Below are positions 36,067 through 44,387 of a stretch of 64,000 bases of DNA, piece by piece. The stretch spans positions 405,135-469,134 of the forward strand of contig CAWJCU010000002.1 in NCBI GenBank assembly GCA_963841455.1, written 5' to 3'. Every line of letters starts with the position of its first letter. Position 1 is the first letter of the stretch. This DNA is from JAWVFM01 sp963841455 (GTDB lineage Bacteria > Actinomycetota > Thermoleophilia > Solirubrobacterales > 70-9). Position numbers and translations under genes: made by a program. Under the pieces are notes generated by a model that did not search any database, was not told the origin of the DNA, and saw only the letters and a program-made list of their open reading frames with translations.

Positions 36067-36982
36067 AGCCCTGGCGCCAGCTCGGGTGGCGAAGCTGCCA
36101 GCCGAGCTCGCGCTTTGCCTTCGCGTTGGACGCTCCTCGCAGGTCGGTGGCCATCGAGACGGCTGCAGGGCCGGCGATGAGTCGCGCGAGCCAGGCCGGC
36201 ACGCGGAGGGGCCGCTTGGCTCCCACTGCCTCGGCATAGACGGGGAGCCACTCGCGAAGCGGCGCCGGCTCGTCGTCGACGACGTTGTAGGTGCCCGGCG
36301 CGCCACGCTCGACGGCGAGCGCTGTCGCGGCGGCGGCATCGTCGACGTGGATGTACGAGAAGGTCCCGGTCCCCTTGCCGACGATCGGGAAGCGGCGTCG
36401 GCGGACCTCGCCGGCCTGGTAGCCGTCGCCCGCGTAGGAGCTGCCGGGGCCGTAGAAGAAGCCGTATCTGAGCACGAGCCCCTCGAGCCCGTCGGCCTCG
36501 AGGACCTGGCGCTCGAGGTCCAGCGTGGCCGCGACGGCTTCGCCGAACTCGCCCGGCGCTTCGCGCATGACCGGGTCGTCCTCCCCCTTCACCCAGCCAC
36601 CCGCCGGCAGGTAGATGAAGGCGATGCTCTGGGCGACCAACCTCCGAGCGCCCGCCGCGTCGGCTGCGGCGACAAGGTTGGCGGTGCCCTCGCGACGCAG
36701 ACGGCTCGTGGCGGCGTAGATCCCCTTCTTCCGCGGGTCGAGCTCCTTCGGAAGTGCGGTCAACTCGTGCACGACCACCTCCGGCGCCGCCTCCACCACG
36801 GCGGCGGAGAGCGCGTCCGCGTCGAGCGCGTCGCAGATGATCGGCCTCGCCCCGTCGGCCTCCACGTCCTTGGCGCGGGCCTCCGAGCGCGTCGTGCCGC
36901 TCACCTCGTGCCGGGCGGCGACGAGCTCGCGGACGACCGGGCGCCCGATCACGCCGCTCGCCCCGGCGACGAGAACCTTCAC
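36050..36982 (-). CDS. NAD-dependent epimerase/dehydratase family protein
   Basis: A 310-residue extended SDR. The Rossmann motif is GASGVIGRPVVREL near the start, with later YGFFYGPGSSYA and VDDAAAATALAVERGAPG. The usual catalytic YxxxK is not clear at its normal place (FIYLPAGGWVKG), so it may be an atypical member used as an isomerase or lactone-forming enzyme. The GTG start at 36982 overlaps the stop of the upstream small membrane protein gene. It overlaps the amidotransferase start by 17 bases. Confidence 0.87.
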   Translation of the reverse strand: MKVLVAGASGVIGRPVVRELVAARHEVSGTTRSEARAKDVEADGARPIICDALDADALSAAVVEAAPEVVVHELTALPKELDPRKKGIYAATSRLRREGTANLVAAADAAGARRLVAQSIAFIYLPAGGWVKGEDDPVMREAPGEFGEAVAATLDLERQVLEADGLEGLVLRYGFFYGPGSSYAGDGYQAGEVRRRRFPIVGKGTGTFSYIHVDDAAAATALAVERGAPGTYNVVDDEPAPLREWLPVYAEAVGAKRPLRVPAWLARLIAGPAAVSMATDLRGASNAKAKRELGWQLRHPSWRQGFAEIR

Positions 36983-37293
36983 GACCCCGCTGATTCGCCG
37001 TAGCGAAGGGGAATCGTCCTCGCCCGGAAGACGAGGACGGCGTACACGACCGCCAGGGCGATGATGAAGGCCGGCTCGGGATACACCGTCAGGTAGATGA
37101 TGACCGCGCAGCCCATCGCCGCGACGACCGTGATGATCGCCCGCGACCACGACCAGCCTCCATCCTGAGGCTGGCTGAGGGCAGCCCACGCGCCGCGATC
37201 GAGGCGGGCGCCGAGACCGGCCTTGGAGGCAACGAGCTCGATTCCCTCGCCGCCGCGCGGAGTCTCTGGGTTCTTGTCGCTGCCGGAAGCCAT
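36979..37293 (-). CDS. Small two-helix membrane protein
   Basis: A 104-residue protein with a charged N-terminal half and two hydrophobic helices (SRAIITVVAAMGCAVIIYL and PAFIIALAVVYAVLVF) ending in a basic loop. No family recognised. Its stop overlaps the epimerase GTG by 4 bases, so it is the first gene of that operon. It is divergent from the channel-like gene at 37352, with 58 bases between starts. Confidence 0.65.
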   Translation of the reverse strand: MASGSDKNPETPRGGEGIELVASKAGLGARLDRGAWAALSQPQDGGWSWSRAIITVVAAMGCAVIIYLTVYPEPAFIIALAVVYAVLVFRARTIPLRYGESAGS

Positions 37294-37351
37294 TGCGACT
37301 CAATCTAGTTCACGCCGTCTGGCGACCGGCGGCGGGTTCAAAATTCGGCGC

Positions 37352-37801
37352 GTGGCAGCCGCCCCCCACCGGCACCTCCGGCACGCCGGCCGCGAGGTTA
37401 TTGCGGTGGTCCGCGGCGCGACCGACACCCACGCCTACCTGCGGGGGCGGCTGGTCACGATCACCGTGGTCACGATCATCGTCGGCGTCGCTTCGACGCT
37501 GATCGTCTACTTCGCGGAGCGGCATGCCGCGGGGACCCAGATCCACGACCTCTTCGACGGGTTCCTGTTCGCGATGTCGCAGATCCTCACCGCCTCGTCG
37601 GTGGCGAGCCCGGTCACCGACCCGATCAAGGTTTTGGAGCTCCTGTTCGACATCTACGCGATCTTCGTCGTGGCGACCCTGGCGGGCTCCTTCGGAGCGT
37701 TCTTCCACCGGCGAAACCAGGAGCACGACGCCAAGAGGGCCCAATCCGCGGCCGTGGCGGCGAGCGCGTCGGCCGGCGTAGGCGATCAGGGAACCGCGTG
37801 A
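37352..37801 (+). CDS. Two-helix ion-channel-like membrane protein
   Basis: A 149-residue protein with two membrane helices around a re-entrant-type loop. The first helix is TITVVTIIVGVASTLIVYF, the loop FLFAMSQILTASSVASPVTD, and the second helix contains IYAIFVVATLAGSFGAFF. The architecture is that of a two-TM potassium channel pore, but the TVGYG filter is missing and replaced by LTASSVAS. The selectivity is therefore unknown, or it is not a channel. I start at GTG 37352; an ATG at 37223 lies inside the opposite gene. It overlaps the VOC protein by 4 bases. Confidence 0.65.
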   Translation: MAAAPHRHLRHAGREVIAVVRGATDTHAYLRGRLVTITVVTIIVGVASTLIVYFAERHAAGTQIHDLFDGFLFAMSQILTASSVASPVTDPIKVLELLFDIYAIFVVATLAGSFGAFFHRRNQEHDAKRAQSAAVAASASAGVGDQGTA

Positions 37802-38214
37802 AGCTCGGCGGTCTCCTCGAGGTGGCGCTCTACCACGACGACGGCGACGAGCAGGCGATGGCCGAGATGTACGGAGGCGTCCTTGGGCTCGAGCGGGTCG
37901 CCGCCTGGCCGGATGGCGCCGCCTACCGACTGGGGGAGGCCGTGGTGCTGCTCTTCGTCCGCGAGCGGCTCGCCGAGCGCGACGGGCCGATCGCCGACCA
38001 CGGCAGCGCGGGGCCGGGGCATGTCTGCTTCACGGTGCCCCCGGGCACCTACGAGGCGTGGCTGCGCCACGTTGCCGGCGTCGCCGAGATCACCCATGAG
38101 CACGAGTGGACCGGCGGGCGGAAGTCGTTTTACTTTCGCGATCCGGCCGGCAACCTCCTCGAGGTCGCCGACGGCGACCTCTGGCCCACCCGGCCCGAGC
38201 CCGAGGGCTTCTAG
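37798..38214 (+). CDS. Glyoxalase/VOC superfamily protein
   Basis: A 138-residue single VOC module. It has LEVALYHDDGDEQAMAEMYG at the start and the typical ending SFYFRDPAGNLLEVADGDLW. Possible metal ligands are the His in GPGHVCF and the final Glu. Such proteins include dioxygenases, lyases and antibiotic-binding proteins. It starts at a GTG that overlaps the end of the channel-like gene and converges by 4 bases on the membrane glycosyltransferase. Confidence 0.87.
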   Translation: MKLGGLLEVALYHDDGDEQAMAEMYGGVLGLERVAAWPDGAAYRLGEAVVLLFVRERLAERDGPIADHGSAGPGHVCFTVPPGTYEAWLRHVAGVAEITHEHEWTGGRKSFYFRDPAGNLLEVADGDLWPTRPEPEGF

Positions 38215-39816
38215 GAGCGGTCGACTCGGATGGACGCGAGCCTCCCACGCGGCGGCCGCGACCGCACTGGCCGGGCCGTGTCGACGCGGGCGAGCGCGTT
38301 GCCGCCGAGCGGGTCGAGGATTGCGAGCTCGGCCGCATCGACCCTCCGCGGCAATCGGGCCCGGTAGGTGGCAACACGCCACCCCTGAGCCGTCTCGGTG
38401 ACGGAGGCGAGCCGGAACGGATCATCGGGGAGGGGCGCAGGGGGGTTCCGGCTCAGGGTGACGATGGTGCGAGCGCGCACGCCGAACGGGAACTCGCTCG
38501 CCTGAAGCGAGACGAGCGGATGCCCGAAGTAATAGCGCAGCGGCTTACCGGCACTCGGCGGCTGCGTGAGGACCACGCCGATGTGACCCGCCCGCGCGAG
38601 CAGGGCGCTGAGCCCGCGCCAGTCGTCGCGCTGGAGGCGCGGGTTCGTGGCCGTCGCGACGAGGATTGCCACGGACAGGCCGACCGCCGCGGCGACGGGC
38701 GCGCCGCGCGCCCGGGCCCCCCGGAGGCTGAGGCGCCGCATGGCCACGTCGAGGCCGGCGGCGGCCAGCACCAGAAGTGGCACGAGCGAGCCGATCAGGT
38801 TGCGCGGCTCCACGTAGTCGAGCCCCGCCAGCGCCAGCGCCAGCGGCGCCGCGAACGACAGGCCGGCGACGGCGCCGAGCGCCCGCGTCCCGAGACGCTC
38901 GGCCCGTCCGCCCTGCCGCACGAGCATCGCGATTGCGAACGCGCAGCCGGCGAGCGCCACGAGGCCGCCGACGCGGGAGAGAATTGGCATCGCCGTCCAC
39001 TCGCCCGAGGTGGAGGGACCCTCGCCGGCGAGGAACTTGACGGTCGCCGAGGCGCCGCGTTCGAGCACGGGAAGGTTCGTGAAAGCGTTGCCCCGGCCGG
39101 TCCCCTCCTGGTGGATCGCGAGCGGGAGCAGCGCGAGGCCGGCGAGCCCGACGGCGCCGGTCGCGGCGAGGACCGAGCCGCGACCGTTCGCGCGGGATCG
39201 CGGCGACGAGCACGAGCGCCTCCGCCGCGACCGGGAACACGGCGAAGTAATGGCTCGCGAGCGCGAGCGCAGAGGTGGCCGCCCAGCCCGCCACCGCACC
39301 GCGGCTCGGCCGCCGCAACGCTCGGGCGAAGAACCACAGCGCCGCGGTCGAGAGCATGATGAAGAGCGCGTAGGAGCGGGCCTCCTGCGAGTACCAGATG
39401 AGGTCGGGCCCAAGGGCGACGAGCGCGGCGGCGATGAGCGCCGCCCGCCTCGAGAAGAGCTCGCGTGCGGCGCCGAAAGCGAGGGCGATCGTCGCGGTCC
39501 CGAAGACCGCCGAAAGGGAGCGCAGGGCGGCCTCGCCGGTGCCGAAGGCGTGCGCCCACGCCCACGCGAGCGTGTAGTAGAGAGGCCCGCTCCGCTCGAT
39601 CGTCGCCACGGCGGCGAACGTCTCCGCATAGCTCGAGTGGAGGATCCGAGCCGCCGTGACTGTCTCGCCGGAGTCGAAGCTCTGGGCGCCCAGGGTCGCG
39701 AAGCGCACGGCGGCCCCGAGCGCCACGAGTGCGCCGAGGACCACAAGCTCCGGCGACGCCCGGGCCCGCTCCCACAGCCGCCGACGCGGCCCGCTCGCGT
39801 ATGCGGCTGTGGGCAT
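38211..39816 (-). CDS. Membrane glycosyltransferase, GT39/PMT-like (ArnT-type), one frameshift
   Basis: About 534 residues when one base near 39190 is dropped. N-terminal part: ELVVLGALVALGAAVRF followed by the conserved acidic loop SFDSGETVTAARIL, where DxxE marks the GT-C fold, and several membrane helices. C-terminal part: more helices (RNLIGSLVPLLVLAAAGLDVA) and a soluble periplasmic domain. The uncorrected sequence gives two overlapping partial frames (38211-39746 and 38545-39852). The donor is probably a polyprenyl-phosphate sugar. tRNA-Pro lies 3 bases upstream of the start. Confidence 0.82.
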
Positions 39817-39819
39817 CAA

Positions 39820-39893
39820 TCGGGGCGGCCGGATTTGAACCGGCGACCTCACCGACCCGAACGGTGCGCGCTACCAGGCTGCGCCACGCCCCG
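39820..39893 (-). tRNA. tRNA-Pro (anticodon CGG)
   Basis: 74 bases that fold as a cloverleaf. The acceptor stem is CGGGGCG/CGCCCCG, the D arm GCGC...GCGC, the anticodon stem CACCG/CGGTG with loop TTCGGGT (anticodon CGG), and the T arm GCCGG-TTCAAAT-CCGGC. Discriminator base A; the CCA end is not encoded. It decodes CCG, a frequent codon in this GC-rich genome. Confidence 0.97.
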
Positions 39894-39897
39894 AGGC

Positions 39898-40515
39898 CTA
39901 GAGCGTATCTAGGAGCCTCCGCTCCATCTCCCCCGCAATCTCGGGTTGGCTGTACGGCCCCGGCCTGCGCAGCTCCTCGATCACCCGCCGTTGTGTGGCC
40001 TCGTCCTTGTTCTGGCTCAGCTTCCGCTTGCAGACGAAGCGGGAGATCGGCACCCGCATGCCGACCGTCCCGCGAGCGATCTCCGGCGCGCGCTCGGGAT
40101 CGAGCGAAGCCGGGTGCTCCACCTCTCGCTCGAAGTGATCGACCAGATGGGTCAGGACCTCGAGGTTCTCAGCCTCGTCGAGGATCCGCGGGATGCCGTA
40201 TAGGTGCGCGACGACGAAGTTCCAGGTCGGGACGTTGGCCGGGTCCGGCGGGTACCAGCTCGGCGAGACATAGCCGTGCGGGCCCTGAACGATCACGAGG
40301 AGCTCTCCATCCCCGAGCCCGTGGAGGCGCTCGTCGGGCCTGCCGACGTGGGTGAGGATCGTCAGGTCCGGCGCCCTCTCGTCGAGGAGGATCGGGTAGT
40401 GGGAGGCGACGAGCCCGTCATCGCCGTGGCTCACCAGAACTGCCCACGGGTTGTCGCGCACCAGCTGCCGGACGAAGTCCGGGTCCTCGATCGCAAGGAG
40501 AGGGTTGGGTCGCAT
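39898..40515 (-). CDS. PaiB-family FMN-binding protein
   Basis: A 205-residue protein with the split-barrel FMN-binding fold of PaiB, named as a negative regulator of sporulation and protease genes in Bacillus. The family segments PWAVLVSHGDDGLVASHYP, VGRPDERLHGL, HGYVSPSWYPPDPANVPTWN and SRFVCKRKLSQNK are all present. The last is the highly conserved C-terminal KLSQN block. It is not a helix-turn-helix protein, so direct DNA binding is uncertain. It follows the DsbA-like gene by 3 bases and is probably cotranscribed. Confidence 0.87.
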   Translation of the reverse strand: MRPNPLLAIEDPDFVRQLVRDNPWAVLVSHGDDGLVASHYPILLDERAPDLTILTHVGRPDERLHGLGDGELLVIVQGPHGYVSPSWYPPDPANVPTWNFVVAHLYGIPRILDEAENLEVLTHLVDHFEREVEHPASLDPERAPEIARGTVGMRVPISRFVCKRKLSQNKDEATQRRVIEELRRPGPYSQPEIAGEMERRLLDTL

Positions 40516-40518
40516 CGC

Positions 40519-41202
40519 TCAGGACACCGCGTCGACGGCCTCGTCGATCTCGGTCTTCGACGGGTAATGCTCGAGAACCTTCATTCCTCGCGGCCCGTCG
40601 ACGACGACCGACGGCGCGTCGATCGGCAGGTGCAGGGAGTCGGCCAGCTTGGCGTCGGCCTGCACCTGGGCGTCCGCGGAATCGGAGCCGCGATCGTCGT
40701 CCCACTCGCTGCGATTGAACTCGGGAATGGTGTTCGCGATGTCGTTCAGGAACTCGTCGGTCACGCGGCTCGTGCGAATGATGCCCTGGCTGCGAAAGAA
40801 GAGGTCGACGTATTGCCACTCCCGCCCCTGGACCCCGGCCGCCACCGCCGCATGCGCAGCGAGGGTGGTCTCGGCGCCTCCGAAGGAGAGGTGGTGGAAC
40901 ACGAGGCGGACGTCGTCGCCGCGCGCGTACTCGGTGACCAGGGGGTCGATGGTGTGGACCTCGTAGCCGGCGCACGGAATGCATTGGAGGTCGCTGAAGA
41001 CTGAAATCTCCACGGACGCGTCGGGGTTGCCGAGGCGGTTGCCGTCCTGGCGGACGCCGCCGAAGAGCTCCTGCTGCGCGTCGGTGCCTCGGATGACGAT
41101 CACCTTGGGCCCGCCCTGCCCGACCGCGAGCGAGACGATCGCGGCCGCGAGCAGCACGGCGGCGAGGCCCAGCCCGATGCGCGGGTACCAGGGGCTGCGC
41201 AT
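40519..41202 (-). CDS. Membrane-anchored DsbA-family thiol oxidoreductase
   Basis: A 227-residue protein with an N-terminal anchor (LGLAAVLLAAAIVSLAVG) and a thioredoxin-fold domain. It opens with SVEISVFSDLQCIPCAGYE, whose active site is CIPC. The cis-proline loop near the end is IDAPSVVVDG. It belongs to the DsbA/DSBA-like thioredoxin (Thioredoxin_4) group of actinobacteria and should introduce disulfides in exported proteins. Several Cys-containing exported proteins occur in this window. The PaiB-like gene follows directly. Confidence 0.88.
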   Translation of the reverse strand: MRSPWYPRIGLGLAAVLLAAAIVSLAVGQGGPKVIVIRGTDAQQELFGGVRQDGNRLGNPDASVEISVFSDLQCIPCAGYEVHTIDPLVTEYARGDDVRLVFHHLSFGGAETTLAAHAAVAAGVQGREWQYVDLFFRSQGIIRTSRVTDEFLNDIANTIPEFNRSEWDDDRGSDSADAQVQADAKLADSLHLPIDAPSVVVDGPRGMKVLEHYPSKTEIDEAVDAVS

Positions 41203-41227
41203 CAGCCGGCGGCCGCGCGACTGGCGC

Positions 41228-41479
41228 TCAACCCGCGACGGCCTTGTAGTAGCGGACCGCGATGCCGGTGAGCAGCGTCTCGAACGTCTCCTCGATGGCG
41301 GTGCCGGTCTCGTCGGCGAAGGTCCTCAGGCCGCGGCCCTCGATCTCGCCACTGCGCGCGACCAGGTCGTCGACGAGCTCGGGGTGCTCGTCGCAGAAGT
41401 AGGCGCCGATCGAGTAGAGCTCGGTGTCCATGAGGGAGGCGAGGAACTCGCGCTCGGCGGCGCTCGGCTGCTCGGGCAT
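41228..41479 (-). CDS. Small acidic protein of unknown function
   Basis: An 83-residue acidic, helical protein with no membrane segment or known motif. The ATG at 41479 has AGGA seven bases upstream; a TTG at 41485 is an alternative. It starts only 17 bases from the divergent Nif3 gene. That leaves no room for two ordinary promoters, so at least one of the pair is leaderless or transcribed from inside its neighbour. Confidence 0.6.
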   Translation of the reverse strand: MPEQPSAAEREFLASLMDTELYSIGAYFCDEHPELVDDLVARSGEIEGRGLRTFADETGTAIEETFETLLTGIAVRYYKAVAG

Positions 41480-41496
41480 GGCCAAATCCTAGATCG

Positions 41497-42291
41497 GTGA
41501 CCGATCCAGATACCGTGCCTCCCCGGCCAATGGCGCCTCGCGACGAGATCATCGCCTTCTGCGACGAGCTGCTCGACTCGCCGTCGTTCGACGACTACGG
41601 CCCGAACGGCCTCCAGGTCCCCGGGGCGCGCGGGGTCTCGAGGATCGCCACAGGCGTCTCCGCGCACGCCGAGCTGATCGACCGCGCCGTCGCCGCGGGA
41701 GCGCAGATGCTGCTGGTCCACCACGGGCTCTTCTGGGGCAGCGCGCCCGCCGCGCTCACCGAGGCGATGGCCGGCCGCCTCCGCGCTGCGCTCGGGGCTG
41801 ACCTCTCGATTGCCGCCTACCACCTGCCCCTTGACGCGCACTCGGAGATCGGCAACAACGCGCTGCTCTGCACGCGGCTCGGCTTCGAGCTCGAGGGGAT
41901 CGACTTGGGCGGGATCAGGGGGCGCCCACTCGGCGCCGTCGGCCGCGCGCTCGAGCCGCTCGAGCTCGGCGAGCTGGTGGTGCGGATCGCCGCCCTCACG
42001 GGAAGGGACCCCCTGGTCTTCGACAGCGGTCCGCCGCGGGTCGCGACGATCGGGATCGTCAGCGGCGGTGGAGCAGGCGAGCTGGCGGCGGCCATCGGCC
42101 GCGGCCTCGACGCGTTCCTCACCGGGGAGCCGTCCGAGCCGTCGATGGCCGAGGCGCGCGAGGGCGCCATCCACTTCATGGCGGCCGGCCACTACGCAAC
42201 GGAGACCTTCGGGATCCGCGCCCTGGGTGAGCGTGTCGCCGCGCTGTTCGGGATCGACCACGAGTTCATCGACGCCCCGAACCCCGTCTGA
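41497..42291 (+). CDS. Nif3-like dinuclear metal centre protein
   Basis: A 264-residue Nif3/YbgI protein (NIF3-DUF34 family). It has the conserved DDYGPNGLQVPG, the metal histidines of LLVHHGLFWG, the central YHLPLDAHSEIGNNALL and the C-terminal HYATETFGIRALGE with a further His and Glu. The family is conserved and linked to metal or nucleotide metabolism, but its reaction is not established. The GTG at 41497 gives the longest version. An ATG at 41530 starts where most family members do and is equally likely. Confidence 0.9.
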   Translation: MTDPDTVPPRPMAPRDEIIAFCDELLDSPSFDDYGPNGLQVPGARGVSRIATGVSAHAELIDRAVAAGAQMLLVHHGLFWGSAPAALTEAMAGRLRAALGADLSIAAYHLPLDAHSEIGNNALLCTRLGFELEGIDLGGIRGRPLGAVGRALEPLELGELVVRIAALTGRDPLVFDSGPPRVATIGIVSGGGAGELAAAIGRGLDAFLTGEPSEPSMAEAREGAIHFMAAGHYATETFGIRALGERVAALFGIDHEFIDAPNPV

Positions 42292-42314
42292 CCCGCCCGT
42301 TCAGGCGTGGCTCA

Positions 42315-42364
42315 TCGCAAATTGCGAACGAAATCATTGACACGTCTCCGAACCGCGGTATAAG
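42315..42364 (+). promoter_or_regulatory. Near-consensus sigma-70-type promoter with upstream palindrome
   Basis: TTGACA (42337-42342) and TATAAG (42359-42364) are separated by 16 bases, the best promoter match I found in the window. Nine bases upstream of the -35 box is the palindrome TCGCAA-A-TTGCGA (42315-42327), placed where an activator or upstream-binding repressor would sit. ATTGCG recurs downstream of the -10 box. The gene it serves starts at 42402. Confidence 0.75.
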
Positions 42365-42401
42365 TCAATTGCGCGAAAACGACCGAGGAGGAACTGCGCA
42401 C

Positions 42402-42584
42402 GTGGCAATTCACTTGACGCCCACCGAGCTCGCCGACGAGATGAAGATGAAGCGGCGAGAGGTGATCGCCAAGTGTCAGGAGATGGGCGTCCCAATCTTC
42501 AACGGGCGCATCGACAAGACCCTCTTCGCGTCCTCGCTGCGCCACTCCACCGAGCTGAGCCAGCAGCAGCCCCGCACCGCCTAG
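42402..42584 (+). CDS. Small (60-residue) protein with helix-turn-helix-like segment
   Basis: Starts at GTG 42402 with GAGGAGG 9 bases upstream, directly behind a near-consensus promoter. The sequence VAIHLTPTELADEMKMKRRE, then VIAKCQEMGVPIFNGRIDKT, looks like a MerR/excisionase-type winged-helix fragment or an IF2 N-terminal-like helix pair. The strong promoter and ribosome site imply high expression, unusual for a regulator. I do not recognise a named family. The acyl-CoA synthetase gene follows 24 bases later and may be read through. Confidence 0.7.
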   Translation: MAIHLTPTELADEMKMKRREVIAKCQEMGVPIFNGRIDKTLFASSLRHSTELSQQQPRTA

Positions 42585-42608
42585 CCCGCGCCCAATAGCC
42601 TCCCCGTC

Positions 42609-44387
42609 GTGGCAGCCACCACGACCGCTGATTCGGTGCCCGCGGAGGGGGTCGGGTCGAGCACGATCGCCGACCTGCTTCCCCTGTCGGCCCGCAAGCA
42701 CGGCGGACGGCGGGCCATCCTTTTCAAGAACGACGCCGGCGATTGGGAGCCGAGGACCTTCGCGGAGGTCGGCGAGACGGTCCGGGCGCTGTCACTCGGC
42801 CTGATCGACCTCGGGATCGACGCCGGCGACAAGGTCGCGATCCTCGCCAACACCCGCCCGGAATGGACCTACTTCGACTTCGCCGCGCTCTCCGCGGGTG
42901 CGGTCGTCGTGCCGATCTACCAGACGAACTCGCCCGAGGAGTGCCAGTACGTCCTGGAGCACTCCGACGCGCGGGCCGTCGTCGTCGAGGACGAAGAGCA
43001 GCTCGCGAAGGTCCGCGAGATCCGCGATCGCTGCCCGCTCCTGGAACACGTGCTCCTGATGGCGGGGTCCGCCGACGACGCGGTATCGATGGGCGAGCTC
43101 GGCGCCCGGGGGACCGCGCGACCCGAGTCGGAATGGGAGGCGCGGTGGACCACGGTCGGTGCCGACGACCTGTGCACGATCATCTACACGTCGGGAACCA
43201 CCGGCCCGCCGAAGGGCTGCATGATCAGCCACGGGAACTACCGGTCGATGCTCAACATGGTGAACGAGGTCTCCGTGACCACCGGCGACGACGTCACCTA
43301 CCTCTTCCTTCCCCTCGCCCACGCGTTCGCCCTCCTGATCCAGCTCGGGTCGTTCGACCTCGGCGCAACCCTCGCCTACTGGGAACGCGACCCGTTGAAG
43401 ATCATCCCCAACCTCGCCGAGGTGAAGCCCACGTACTTCCCCTCCGTTCCTCGCATCTTCGAGAAGATCTACACCGCGGCGACGGCGAGCGTCGCAAAGG
43501 AGGGCGGGCTCAAGGAGGCCGTATTCACCTGGGCCGTTCGCGTCGGCAAGCGCATGCGGGAGGCTGAGCGTTCGGGTGGCAGCCCGGGGTTCCTGCTTCG
43601 CAAGCAGTACGAGATGGCCGACAAACAGGTCCTGTCGAAGATTCGAGCGCTCTTCGGCGGACGCGTCCGCTTGGCGGCCACCGGCGCCGCGCCGATCAAC
43701 CCCGAGATCCTGCGGTTCTTCGACGCCGCCGGCGTCCTCGTCGTCGAGGGCTTCGGCATGACCGAGACGTCGACGGCGGTGTCGATCTCAACGCCGGACG
43801 CCTTCAAGTTCGGAACGGTCGGCCGGGCCCTGCCCGGCGGCGAGGTGCGGATCGCCGATGACGGCGAGATCCTCGTGAAGGGCCCGAACATCTTCAAGGG
43901 CTACTACAAGAACCCGGAGGCTACGGCTGCAACGCTCACCGACGGCTGGCTGCACACCGGGGACCTTGGGCGGCTCGATGCCGACGGCTACCTGCGGATC
44001 ACCGGCCGCAAGAAGGACATCATCATCACCGCCGGGGGCAAGAACATCACCCCCGCGAACCTCGAGGCCGAGATCAAGCAGAGCCCACTGGTGTCACAGT
44101 GCGTGGTCGTCGGGGACCGGCGCCCCTACCTGGTGGCCCTGATCACGCTCGACCCCGACGAGGCGGGGACCCTCGAGGCCGGCGCCCGGGCGATGATCTC
44201 CGAGCACATCGAAGAGGTGAATCGGAAGTTCGCCCGCGTCGAGCAGGTGAAGAAGTTCGCGATCCTCGACCACGACCTCTCGCAGGAGACCGGTGAGCTC
44301 ACCCCGACGCTGAAGGTGAAGCGCGCGGTGGTCGTCGACAAGTACGCCGACGAGATCGAGAAGCTCTACGCCGAGGGATCTGAGTAA
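42609..44387 (+). CDS. Long-chain acyl-CoA synthetase (AMP-forming)
   Basis: A 592-residue FadD/FAA1-type ligase that activates fatty acids via acyl-AMP. The AMP-binding P-loop is YTSGTTGPPKG, the A5 motif EGFGMTETS, the hinge HTGDLGRLDADGYLRITGRKKD, and the catalytic lysine lies in the C-terminal domain after GELTPTLKVKR. It begins with an unusual Thr/Ser-rich leader of about 20 residues after GTG 42609. Its end overlaps the convergent enoyl-CoA hydratase by 22 bases. Together with that gene and the patatin it forms a fatty-acid use cluster. Confidence 0.95.
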   Translation: MAATTTADSVPAEGVGSSTIADLLPLSARKHGGRRAILFKNDAGDWEPRTFAEVGETVRALSLGLIDLGIDAGDKVAILANTRPEWTYFDFAALSAGAVVVPIYQTNSPEECQYVLEHSDARAVVVEDEEQLAKVREIRDRCPLLEHVLLMAGSADDAVSMGELGARGTARPESEWEARWTTVGADDLCTIIYTSGTTGPPKGCMISHGNYRSMLNMVNEVSVTTGDDVTYLFLPLAHAFALLIQLGSFDLGATLAYWERDPLKIIPNLAEVKPTYFPSVPRIFEKIYTAATASVAKEGGLKEAVFTWAVRVGKRMREAERSGGSPGFLLRKQYEMADKQVLSKIRALFGGRVRLAATGAAPINPEILRFFDAAGVLVVEGFGMTETSTAVSISTPDAFKFGTVGRALPGGEVRIADDGEILVKGPNIFKGYYKNPEATAATLTDGWLHTGDLGRLDADGYLRITGRKKDIIITAGGKNITPANLEAEIKQSPLVSQCVVVGDRRPYLVALITLDPDEAGTLEAGARAMISEHIEEVNRKFARVEQVKKFAILDHDLSQETGELTPTLKVKRAVVVDKYADEIEKLYAEGSE

